64,000 nucleotides of DNA from Phyllobacterium brassicacearum (GTDB lineage Bacteria; Pseudomonadota; Alphaproteobacteria; Rhizobiales; Rhizobiaceae): assembly GCF_003010955.1 (NCBI RefSeq), contig NZ_PGGO01000014.1, forward strand, positions 62,001 through 126,000, in the 5' to 3' direction. Shown in pieces: positions 55,291 through 63,102 of the stretch. The position numbers and the translations under genes were made by a program. Positions within the stretch are counted from its first letter, which is position 1; each line of letters opens with the position of its first letter. The notes beneath the pieces were generated by a model. The model was not told the DNA's origin. It searched no databases and worked only from the letters and a program-made list of their open reading frames with translations.

Positions 55291-56276
55291 GCTGGAATAT
55301 TCCCGCCGAGTTCGTCTTCGATATGCGCCCGGATAATCTCGTCGAAGGCCGTTTCCGCCTTGAAGCCAAGCTTTGTTGCACGCGTCGTGTCGAAATCGGT
55401 CGCCCATCCCGCGACGATTTTCTGGATGGTCGCGTCGGGTTCACGGCGGATCAGCTTGACCGCCTTTTCGCCGGCGACACGCTTCAACGCCGCAATTTCT
55501 TCGCCGACCAGGGCCGAAAGGCCTGGCATCGAAAGATTGCGCCGCGCACCAACTTGGTCAAGATCCAGTTTGGCCGCATGCACGAAGAAACCGACCGCCG
55601 AGCGAGGGCTCGCAAACCAGTGACGGACACTTTCGTCGACCGGCAGTATCGCCTCCTCCCCGACAAGGGGCTCGCGCAAGATATTGGAAAAGAAGCCTGA
55701 GGCGGCCTTATTTGGCTTGCCGGGGCGAATACAGATAGTCGGCAAACGAATGCCAATACCATCGAAAAAGCCGCGGCGGCTGTAGTCGGATAGAAGAAGC
55801 TCGGAAATTGCCTTCTGCGTCCCATAGCTGGTCAGGGGCGTTGTGAAGAACTCGTCGCCGATCTTTTCCGGAAAAGGCGTGCCAAACACGGCGATGGATG
55901 AGGCAAACACCACCCGGGGCCTGTAGGGTGCTTTGTTGCTTTCCAGCCGGATCGCCTCGAACAATGCTCGAGTCCCGTCGAGATTGACCTTGTAGCCCTT
56001 CTCGAAATCCGCTTCCGCTTCACCAGAGACGATTGCGGCCAGATGGAAGATCATGTCCGGACGACCGGCGATCAATGACCCGGCGACGCCGGGGTCCGAA
56101 AGATCGGCCGCTCGGGTGCGTGAAAGGGTGGCTAGCGATGGAGGTGCGACTGGCTCGACCACGTCAACAAGCGTCAGCTTGTCGATCTCTCTACCCAGTG
56201 CATCCGGCTCGGATGCGATTCTGTCGAGCAGCTTGCGGCCAACCATTCCGGCTGCGCCGATAACGAGCACATGCAT
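55287..56276 (-). CDS. NAD-dependent epimerase/dehydrogenase, D-erythronate dehydrogenase (DenD)-like
   Basis: Extended-SDR enzyme of 329 residues. The start is [20 protein letters not shown] with the GxxGxxG nucleotide motif, the catalytic pair is YGTQK, and [10 protein letters not shown] with [20 protein letters not shown] are typical of DenD, which oxidises four-carbon sugar acids. The tetronate kinase, isomerase and aldolase genes that usually accompany DenD are absent, so its substrate here may differ. It is the first gene of the minus-strand locus, and its promoter region carries two LacI-type palindromes. Confidence 0.82.
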   Translation of the reverse strand: MHVLVIGAAGMVGRKLLDRIASEPDALGREIDKLTLVDVVEPVAPPSLATLSRTRAADLSDPGVAGSLIAGRPDMIFHLAAIVSGEAEADFEKGYKVNLDGTRALFEAIRLESNKAPYRPRVVFASSIAVFGTPFPEKIGDEFFTTPLTSYGTQKAISELLLSDYSRRGFFDGIGIRLPTICIRPGKPNKAASGFFSNILREPLVGEEAILPVDESVRHWFASPRSAVGFFVHAAKLDLDQVGARRNLSMPGLSALVGEEIAALKRVAGEKAVKLIRREPDATIQKIVAGWATDFDTTRATKLGFKAETAFDEIIRAHIEDELGGNIPA

Positions 56277-56336
56277 AATGCGATAGACCTCCCTGCAAGC
56301 CTCTCCCGGGCTCATGCCAGCGGCGTCAGAATGACA

Positions 56337-56352
56337 ATGACAGCGCTGTCAT
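56337..56352. promoter_or_regulatory. LacI-type operator 1
   Basis: ATGACAGCGCTGTCAT is a perfect 16-bp palindrome with the central CG typical of LacI-family operators. It lies about 60 bases upstream of the denD-like start and between the divergent operon and the regulator gene. Confidence 0.75.
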
Positions 56353-56390
56353 AAAGTTATGCACACTGACTAGCGTTCATCAAGCCTTTT

Positions 56391-56406
56391 ATGGTAGCGC
56401 TGTCAT
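56391..56406. promoter_or_regulatory. LacI-type operator 2
   Basis: ATGGTAGCGCTGTCAT matches operator 1 at 14 of 16 positions and starts 54 bases downstream of it, close to five helical turns. It is just ahead of the regulator's start, which suggests autoregulation and possible looping. Confidence 0.72.
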
Positions 56407-56436
56407 TATTCTTGTCAGATGCACTGGATGTGGCCG

Positions 56437-57462
56437 ATGCCGCGCAAACGCAACACTCGTCGAAGCCCTGACATGCCGACCTTGGCCGATGTCGCGCGGC
56501 TGGCGGGCGTGAGCGAAATAACTGCTTCGCGCGTTGTCCGGGCACAGGGGCCGATTGCCGATCCAACCCGTCTGCGCGTTCTCAGTGCGATTGCCGCGCT
56601 TGGCTATATTCCCAATCGCGCCGCTGGCAGCCTTGCTTCTGCCGGATCGACATTGATGAGCGTGCTGCTGCCGTCGCTTTCCAACATCGTCTTTCCGGAC
56701 GTTCTTCGGGGCATCCATACAGCTCTCACGCAAACAGCGTTCCAGCCGGTCATCGGCGTGACCGACTACGACCCCCTCATAGAAGAGCGCATACTGATCT
56801 CGTTCCTGTCGTGGCAGCCGGCAGCTGTAATCCTCGCCGGCCTCCATCATACGCCGGTCGCGCGACGCTATCTGGAGCAGGGGCGGTTTCGCGTTGCCGA
56901 ACTCATGGATATCGACGGTGATCCCGTCGATATTGCTGTCGGCATGTCGCATCGGCAAGCGGGCTATGAAACCGGCCGGCATCTCATCCAGCGCGGCTAT
57001 CGCCGCTTCGGCTATGCGCGCCACAACATCCTGACCGATGATCGGGCGAGTGCACGCTATGAGGGGCTTTGCACATCATTGCAGGAGGCTGGCCTGTCCT
57101 TGATCGCCGAGCATCGCTATCCGGGCCCGAGTTCGACTAAGGCCGGGCGCGATACGCTCGAGATTCTTCTGTCCGCCCATTCTGAACTCGATGTCGTCAT
57201 CTTTCCCAATGACGATATGGCCATGGGCGGGATTTTTCATTGCATGTACGCCGGGATCACAGTCAGGGAACAACTCGGTATATTTGGTTTCAACGGCCTC
57301 GACATCGGTCAGGCGATGCCCATGCCGCTTTCGACGATCCTGTCGAAGCGCTTCCTTATTGGCAAAACCGCGGCGGAAAAGTTGCTTGAGAGCCGCGAAC
57401 GGCCTCCCGAAAAAACCATCATAAATACCGGCTTCGACATCATCGAAGGGGCGACAGCCTAG
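56437..57462 (+). CDS. LacI-family transcriptional regulator of the sugar locus
   Basis: Repressor of about 341 residues. The N-terminal helix-turn-helix reads PTLADVARLAGVSEITASRV with the hinge after AALGYIPNRAAGSLAS. The periplasmic-binding-protein-like effector domain follows, with the closing GFNGLDIGQAMPMPLSTI typical of the gluconate-repressor group. ATGs at 56419, 56428, 56437 and 56473 are possible starts; none has a clear ribosome site. It is divergent from the nine-gene catabolic run, and both palindromes in the shared promoter fit its family, so it probably represses that run until the sugar acid binds. Confidence 0.9.
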   Translation: MPRKRNTRRSPDMPTLADVARLAGVSEITASRVVRAQGPIADPTRLRVLSAIAALGYIPNRAAGSLASAGSTLMSVLLPSLSNIVFPDVLRGIHTALTQTAFQPVIGVTDYDPLIEERILISFLSWQPAAVILAGLHHTPVARRYLEQGRFRVAELMDIDGDPVDIAVGMSHRQAGYETGRHLIQRGYRRFGYARHNILTDDRASARYEGLCTSLQEAGLSLIAEHRYPGPSSTKAGRDTLEILLSAHSELDVVIFPNDDMAMGGIFHCMYAGITVREQLGIFGFNGLDIGQAMPMPLSTILSKRFLIGKTAAEKLLESRERPPEKTIINTGFDIIEGATA

Positions 57463-57509
57463 CTCAGAATTAGCGGTTTTCGGTTTTCTACAGATTGACA
57501 TCGGTCCAC

Positions 57510-57542
57510 TTTCGTTTTCGAATAGTGTGACAGAAAACGAAA
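57510..57542 (+). promoter_or_regulatory. GlpR operator upstream of glpR
   Basis: TTTCGTTTTC (57510-57519) and GAAAACGAAA (57533-57542) form a perfect 10-bp inverted repeat with a 13-base spacer immediately before glpR. The TTTCGTT word fits DeoR/GlpR-family sites and recurs before glpD. Confidence 0.7.
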
Positions 57543-57557
57543 ATGAAGGCTGATGCG

Positions 57558-58322
57558 ATGTTTCTTCCGCCCAGACACGCCGAAATTCTGGAAATGGCGA
57601 AGGAACATGGCCGCGTCCTGGTGGATGATCTAGCCGTTCATTTCAACTTGACGCCGCAGACCATCCGCAAGGATCTCAACGATCTTTGCGACCAGCGCCT
57701 GCTCACCCGGATCCACGGCGGCGCGCTGTTTCCGTCCGGCGTGCAGAACCTGGAGTATGAGGCGCGCCGGCTGATCGCTGCGAACGAAAAGGAAGCAATC
57801 GGTCGCGCGGCCGCGAACCTCATTCCCGATAACGCCTCACTTTTCGTCAATATCGGGACCACGACCGAGGCGGTAGGGCAGGCGCTGTTGGATCGCAAGG
57901 GGCTGATGATAATTACCAATAACATAAATGTTGCCAATAAGTTACGTGTCTACCCGGATATCGAGGTGGTCATCGCCGGCGGCGTTGTGCGCGGCTCCGA
58001 TGGCGGTATTGTCGGTGAGGCGGCCGTCGATTTCATTCGCCAATTCAAAGTCGATTTCGCCGTGATCGGGACCTCTGCCATTGATAGTGACGGGGCGCTT
58101 CTCGACTTCGATTTTCGCGAGGTGAAGGTGGCGCAGGCAATCATGGCAAATGCGCGTCACGTGATTCTCGTCTCCGACTCCACGAAGTTTGAACGCACCG
58201 CGCCCGTTCGAATCGGCCATCTTTCGCAGGTTCATACCTTCATTACCGATCGTTGCGAAAGCGAAGCGATCCGGCAAATCTGCGTCGATGCCGATGTCAG
58301 ACTCATCGAAACATCGATTTGA
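57558..58322 (+). CDS. glpR: DeoR-family glycerol repressor GlpR
   Basis: DNA-binding repressor of about 254 residues that responds to glycerol 3-phosphate in its family. The N-terminal DeoR helix-turn-helix is LAVHFNLTPQTIRKDLNDL followed by RIHGGA; the C-terminal sensor domain has VNIGTTTEAVGQAL and ALLDFDFREVKVAQAIM. The ATG at 57558 is preferred because AAGG lies nine bases before it; 57543 is an alternative directly against the operator. It precedes glpD by 126 bases on the same strand. The inverted repeat before it and TTTCGT repeats before glpD point to control of both. Confidence 0.92.
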   Translation: MFLPPRHAEILEMAKEHGRVLVDDLAVHFNLTPQTIRKDLNDLCDQRLLTRIHGGALFPSGVQNLEYEARRLIAANEKEAIGRAAANLIPDNASLFVNIGTTTEAVGQALLDRKGLMIITNNINVANKLRVYPDIEVVIAGGVVRGSDGGIVGEAAVDFIRQFKVDFAVIGTSAIDSDGALLDFDFREVKVAQAIMANARHVILVSDSTKFERTAPVRIGHLSQVHTFITDRCESEAIRQICVDADVRLIETSI

Positions 58323-58368
58323 TTGGGCTCTTGTGCCGGTTCGCAATGAGCGGTATAGTTCATTTTAG

Positions 58369-58407
58369 TTTCGTATTGCTTTCGTAATCGTTCCGTGTAT
58401 CTTTCGC
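58369..58407 (+). promoter_or_regulatory. TTTCGT repeats before glpD (probable GlpR site)
   Basis: TTTCGT occurs at 58369-58374 and 58380-58385, one helical turn apart, and TTTCGC at 58402-58407. The same word forms the inverted repeat before glpR. This is the likely GlpR control site of the glpD operon. Confidence 0.5.
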
Positions 58408-58448
58408 AATTGCGAGAAAATGGTGCGTTGCGAAATGGGAGGATAGGA

Positions 58449-59984
58449 TTGCCGGGTTTGCCTGAACAGGTTTACGACATCTTCGTTATTGGCGGTGGCA
58501 TCAATGGATGCGGCATCGCGCGTGACGCTGTCGGCCGTGGCTATTCGGTTTTTCTGGCCGAGATGAACGATCTCGCCAGCGGCACGTCCTCCGGCTCAAC
58601 GAAGCTCATCCACGGCGGCCTGCGCTATCTTGAATATTACGAGTTCCGCCTGGTGCGCGAATCGCTGATGGAGCGCGAAGTGTTGTGGGCGAACGCGCCG
58701 CATATCATCTGGCCGATGCGTTTCGTCCTGCCTCACCATGCGGGCCTGCGTCCTGCCTGGCTCCTGCGGCTTGGCCTCTTCCTCTATGATCACATCGGCG
58801 GTCGCAAGAAGCTTCCGGCGACGCGCACGCTCGACATGACCCGCGATCCGGCAGCCAAACCGTTGAAGTCGCTTTACACCAAAGCCTTCGAATATTCCGA
58901 CTGCTGGGTCAATGATGCGCGCTTCGTTGCCTTGAATGCCCGTGACGCCGCCGATCGCGGTGCTGTGATACGCACCCGCACGAAAGTCGTCAGCGCCCGC
59001 CGCGACGCAGATACTTGGACGCTGACGCTTCGGGACGGTCTCACCGGCGTGACCGAGGAAGTTCGCTCCCGTCTTGTGGTCAATGCCGCCGGGCCGTGGG
59101 TAGATGAAGTGCTGACCGGTGTCGTCGGTAGCAACAATGCCCACAATGTCCGCCTCGTGCAGGGCAGCCACATAGTGGTTAGGAAGAAGTTCGACGATCC
59201 GCGTGCCTACTTCTTCCAGAACACCGATGGCCGGATCATTTTCGCCATTCCCTATGAACAGGATTTCACCCTGATCGGCACCACCGATCAGGATTATCAT
59301 GGCAATCCGGCCGAGGTAAAAATCACCGATGCTGAGATTGACTACCTTTGCGCAGCGGCCAGCGAGTACTTCGTCGAGCCGGTCAAGCGCGAGCATGTGG
59401 TCTGGACCTATTCCGGTGTACGACCCCTCTACGACGATGGTGCTTCGAAGGCGCAGGAGGCCACACGCGACTACGTGCTGAAGGCCGATGCACCGGAAGG
59501 ACAGGCGCCACTTCTCAACATATTCGGCGGCAAGATCACCACCTACCGGCGACTGTCCGAGCATATGCTGGAAAAGATCGAAGACCAGCTCGGCAAGAGG
59601 GGCAATCCCTGGACGGCTGGCGGTGTATTACCTGGCGGCGATTTTGCAGCGACGGGCTTCGATGCTGAATTGCAGAAGCTGAAGGCGGATTATCCGTTCC
59701 TGGACGGCGCGTATGCACACCGCCTGTTCCGGCTTTACGGCACGAAAGCGCGTCTATTGCTTGGCCGGGCAACTTCCATCGAGGATCTCGGCAAGCGTTT
59801 CGGGTCCGATCTTTATGAGGCGGAAGTTCGGTACCAGATCGAGCATGAATGGGCGGTGACGGCGCAGGACGTTTTGTGGCGCCGCACCAAGAAGGGTTTG
59901 CATTTGACCGCCGAGGAAGCGATCGCGCTTGATCGCTTCATGGAAAGCGCGGTTGACCGGCGGCGCAAACTCGCGGCTGAATAG
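58449..59984 (+). CDS. glpD: Glycerol-3-phosphate dehydrogenase GlpD
   Basis: Membrane-associated FAD enzyme that oxidises glycerol 3-phosphate to dihydroxyacetone phosphate and feeds electrons to quinone. The 511 residues have the FAD motif YDIFVIGGGINGCGIARDAVGRG at the N-terminus, SGTSSGSTKLIHGGLRYLE, WTYSGVRPLYDDG and the C-terminal DAO_C domain. The start is taken as the TTG at 58449 because a full GGGAGG ends seven bases before it; the frame is open upstream to 58395 but those residues are not family-like. It starts the glpDSTPQ run. Confidence 0.93.
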   Translation: MPGLPEQVYDIFVIGGGINGCGIARDAVGRGYSVFLAEMNDLASGTSSGSTKLIHGGLRYLEYYEFRLVRESLMEREVLWANAPHIIWPMRFVLPHHAGLRPAWLLRLGLFLYDHIGGRKKLPATRTLDMTRDPAAKPLKSLYTKAFEYSDCWVNDARFVALNARDAADRGAVIRTRTKVVSARRDADTWTLTLRDGLTGVTEEVRSRLVVNAAGPWVDEVLTGVVGSNNAHNVRLVQGSHIVVRKKFDDPRAYFFQNTDGRIIFAIPYEQDFTLIGTTDQDYHGNPAEVKITDAEIDYLCAAASEYFVEPVKREHVVWTYSGVRPLYDDGASKAQEATRDYVLKADAPEGQAPLLNIFGGKITTYRRLSEHMLEKIEDQLGKRGNPWTAGGVLPGGDFAATGFDAELQKLKADYPFLDGAYAHRLFRLYGTKARLLLGRATSIEDLGKRFGSDLYEAEVRYQIEHEWAVTAQDVLWRRTKKGLHLTAEEAIALDRFMESAVDRRRKLAAE

Positions 59985-60073
59985 ATTGAATTGAAAGAGA
60001 GGCGGTACGGACGGAGGTTCGCATTGTCTCAGGGAGGCGGTCTCACGGAGGCCCACCTCAGGGAGGAGTTGGA

Positions 60074-61156
60074 ATGCTGGAATTGCGGAATGTATCCAAG
60101 GTGGTGGGCGGCAAGCCCCATCTCAGCGATATTTCGCTGACTTTGGAACATGCAACGCTGAACGTCCTGCTCGGGCCCACTCTGTCGGGCAAGACCAGCC
60201 TCATGCGCATCATGGCCGGGCTGGACGTGCCGACGTCCGGGTCGGTGTGGTTTGACGGCAGAGACAGGACCGGCGTTCCCGTACAGAAGCGCTCGGTCGC
60301 GATGGTCTATCAGCAGTTCATCAACTATCCGGCCTTTACCGTCTATGAAAACATTGCTTCGCCGATGCGGGTTGCCGGGGCCGATAACGCGACCATCGAC
60401 CGCGAAGTGCGCAAGGCGGCCGAGCTTCTGAAGCTCACCCCCTACCTCGACCGCACACCGCTCAATCTTTCCGGCGGCCAGCAGCAGCGAACGGCGCTGG
60501 CACGCGCCATTGTCAAGAATGCCAAGCTGGTGCTGCTCGATGAGCCGCTGGCTAACCTCGATTACAAGCTGCGCGAGGAACTGCGCCAGGAACTGCCGAA
60601 GATATTTGCCGAATCCGGTACGATCTTCGTCTATGCCACCACCGAACCGCATGAGGCACTGCTGCTCGGGGGCAATACCGCCACCCTGTCGGAAGGCCGC
60701 ATCACCCAGTTCGGTTCAACCATCGACGTTTTCCGCAAGCCGGATGACCTGATCACGGCGCAGACCTTCGCCGATCCGCCGCTCAACACCATTGCGCTTG
60801 CGAAGTTCGGCAAGGCATTCCAGCTGGAGGGCGGTGTTGCGCTGCCGGTGCCTGCGCATCTCGCTGAATTTGCCGATGGAACCTATACGATCGGTTTCCA
60901 GCCACACCACGTGAACACGGCGCGCAGCACACCTGATGAGATCGGCCTGAAAGCGACGGTCACCGCGACTGAAATCACCGGATCGGAAAGCTATGTGCAC
61001 CTCTCCTTTGCCGATGCCCGCTGGACCATGCTGGCGCATGGTATCCACATCTACACACCCGATGAAGAGATCGACATCTTCATCGATCCCCGCAACCTGA
61101 TGATTTTTGACGCGAGCGGCAATTCCGTCACGCGCCGTCAGAAGCTGGCGGCATAG
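60074..61156 (+). CDS. glpS: Glycerol ABC importer ATPase GlpS
   Basis: First of two ATPases of the rhizobial glycerol importer, 360 residues. Walker A is present (GPTLSGKTSLM), the signature LSGGQQQRTALARAI (residues 132-146) is consensus, and Walker B VLLDEPLANLD has its Glu. The switch (H-loop) position, His in nearly all relatives within YVTHDQTEA, is Thr190 here (YATTEPHEA). A C-terminal OB-fold domain follows. It is 89 bases after glpD and 8 bases before glpT, whose product lacks a normal signature motif, so the two complement each other. Confidence 0.92.
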   Translation: MLELRNVSKVVGGKPHLSDISLTLEHATLNVLLGPTLSGKTSLMRIMAGLDVPTSGSVWFDGRDRTGVPVQKRSVAMVYQQFINYPAFTVYENIASPMRVAGADNATIDREVRKAAELLKLTPYLDRTPLNLSGGQQQRTALARAIVKNAKLVLLDEPLANLDYKLREELRQELPKIFAESGTIFVYATTEPHEALLLGGNTATLSEGRITQFGSTIDVFRKPDDLITAQTFADPPLNTIALAKFGKAFQLEGGVALPVPAHLAEFADGTYTIGFQPHHVNTARSTPDEIGLKATVTATEITGSESYVHLSFADARWTMLAHGIHIYTPDEEIDIFIDPRNLMIFDASGNSVTRRQKLAA

Positions 61157-61164
61157 GAACGATT

Positions 61165-62232
61165 ATGGCACGCATCGACCTCAACCATATTCGTCACGCC
61201 TACGGTCCCAATCCGAAATCGGACAAAGACTATGCGTTGAAGGAAGTCCACCATAGCTGGGAAGATGGCGGCGCCTATGCTCTGCTCGGCCCATCCGGTT
61301 GTGGCAAGACCACGCTTCTCAACATCATCTCGGGGCTCATTCACCCGTCGCACGGACAGTTGTTGTTCGATGGCCAGGACGTGACCAACCTTTCGACCCA
61401 GGAACGCAACATCGCGCAGGTGTTCCAGTTCCCGGTCATCTACGACACGATGACGGTCTACGATAATCTCGCGTTCCCCTTGCGCAATCGCGGCGTGCCT
61501 GAGCCTGAAATCGACCGCAAGGTGCGCGAGACGCTGGACATGATCGATCTTGCCAGCTGGGCCAACAAGAAGGCGCGCGGCCTTACCGCCGACCAGAAGC
61601 AGAAGATTTCGCTCGGCCGCGGCCTCGTTCGTTCCGACGTCAATGCCATTCTCTTCGACGAGCCGCTGACGGTCATCGATCCGCACATGAAATGGGTGCT
61701 GCGCTCGCAGTTGAAGCAACTGCATCAGCGCTTTGGCTACACTATGGTCTATGTCACGCATGACCAGACCGAAGCGCTGACCTTCGCACAGAAGGTTGTC
61801 GTCATGTATGACGGCGAGATCGTGCAGATCGGTACGCCGGAAGAGCTGTTCGAGCGCCCAAGGCACACATTTGTCGGTTACTTCATCGGCTCGCCTGGCA
61901 TGAATGTCATGCCGGTCACACTTTTGGGCGGCATGGCCCAGATCGGCGGTCACCAGGTTCAGCTGCCGTCGCCAGCGATGCCAACCGCCGCCGGCAAGAT
62001 AGAACTCGGCATCCGTCCGGAATATGTTCGGCTCGGGCGTCAGGGCATGCCTGTCAAGATTGCGAAAATCGAAGATATCGGACGGCACAAGATCGTCCGG
62101 ACCCGCCTTGAAAATCAGGAGATCGCCGTCATTGTCGGAGAGGGCCAGGACATTCCGGCCGAGCCGCATATCGCCTTCGATCCGAAGGGCATAAACATCT
62201 ACGCCGATTCCTGGCGGGTGGGAGGACAATAA
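61165..62232 (+). CDS. glpT: Glycerol ABC importer ATPase GlpT (rhizobial naming)
   Basis: Second ATPase of the glycerol importer, 355 residues; not the enterobacterial GlpT antiporter. Walker A GPSGCGKTTLL, Walker B ILFDEPLTVID and switch YVTHDQTEA (His199) are consensus. The signature motif is degenerate: LTADQKQKISLGRGL at residues 140-154 in place of LSGGQ. Together with GlpS this would give one complete ATP site (GlpT Walker motifs and His with the GlpS signature) and one incomplete site. It precedes glpP by 2 bases. Confidence 0.92.
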   Translation: MARIDLNHIRHAYGPNPKSDKDYALKEVHHSWEDGGAYALLGPSGCGKTTLLNIISGLIHPSHGQLLFDGQDVTNLSTQERNIAQVFQFPVIYDTMTVYDNLAFPLRNRGVPEPEIDRKVRETLDMIDLASWANKKARGLTADQKQKISLGRGLVRSDVNAILFDEPLTVIDPHMKWVLRSQLKQLHQRFGYTMVYVTHDQTEALTFAQKVVVMYDGEIVQIGTPEELFERPRHTFVGYFIGSPGMNVMPVTLLGGMAQIGGHQVQLPSPAMPTAAGKIELGIRPEYVRLGRQGMPVKIAKIEDIGRHKIVRTRLENQEIAVIVGEGQDIPAEPHIAFDPKGINIYADSWRVGGQ

Positions 62233-62234
62233 TC

Positions 62235-63101
62235 ATGGAAAAAACCTGGAACAACAAAGCCTGGTTCATGGTCCTGCCGGTTCTGCTGCTGGTAGCGTTC
62301 TCGGCCGTTATCCCGCTGATGACCGTCGTCAATTATTCGGTTCAGGATACATTCGGTAATAATCAGTTCTTCTGGGCAGGCGCGGAGTGGTTTGACGAAG
62401 TTCTGCATTCCGAGCGGTTTCACGCCTCGCTCGGACGCAATCTGATCTTTTCTGCGATCATTCTGCTGATCGAGATTCCGCTTGGCATCGTCATTGCCCT
62501 TAACATGCCGCGCAAGGGCTGGGGCGTTCCCGTTTGCCTCGTGCTCATGGCTTTGCCCTTGCTCATTCCGTGGAATGTCGTTGGTACGATCTGGCAGGTG
62601 TTTGGCCGCGTCGATATCGGGTTGCTTGGGCACACGCTGGCGAACCTCGGCATCAACTACAACTATGTGCAGAATCCGATGCATGCCTGGTTCACGGTCA
62701 TCATCATGGACGTGTGGCATTGGACGAGCCTCGTCGTCCTCCTCTGCTATGCCGGTCTCGTTTCGATCCCCGATGCCTTCTATCAGGCAGCGAAGATTGA
62801 TGGCGCGTCGCGCTGGGCGGTATTCCGCTACATCCAGCTGCCGAAGATGAACCGCGTGCTCCTGATTGCCGTGCTGCTGCGCTTCATGGACTCGTTCATG
62901 ATCTATACTGAGCCATTCGTCGTCACGGGTGGCGGCCCCGGCAATTCGACAACGTTCCTGTCGATCGACCTGGTCAAGGTCGCTGTTGGCCAGTTCGACC
63001 TTGGCCCGGCGGCGGCCATGTCCATCATCTACTTCCTGATCATTCTCTTGCTGTCATGGGTATTCTACACCGTCATGACCAACTACGATGCGGAGCGCTG
63101 A
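62235..63101 (+). CDS. glpP: Glycerol ABC importer permease GlpP
   Basis: Inner-membrane permease of 288 residues, MalF-type but lacking the long extra N-terminal domain. Six membrane segments are expected, the first at WFMVLPVLLLVAFSAVIPLM. The ATPase-docking loop is YQAAKIDGASRWAVFRYIQLP. GGGAGG lies before the ATG. It pairs with GlpQ directly downstream. Confidence 0.92.
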   Translation: MEKTWNNKAWFMVLPVLLLVAFSAVIPLMTVVNYSVQDTFGNNQFFWAGAEWFDEVLHSERFHASLGRNLIFSAIILLIEIPLGIVIALNMPRKGWGVPVCLVLMALPLLIPWNVVGTIWQVFGRVDIGLLGHTLANLGINYNYVQNPMHAWFTVIIMDVWHWTSLVVLLCYAGLVSIPDAFYQAAKIDGASRWAVFRYIQLPKMNRVLLIAVLLRFMDSFMIYTEPFVVTGGGPGNSTTFLSIDLVKVAVGQFDLGPAAAMSIIYFLIILLLSWVFYTVMTNYDAER

Positions 63102-63102
63102 T

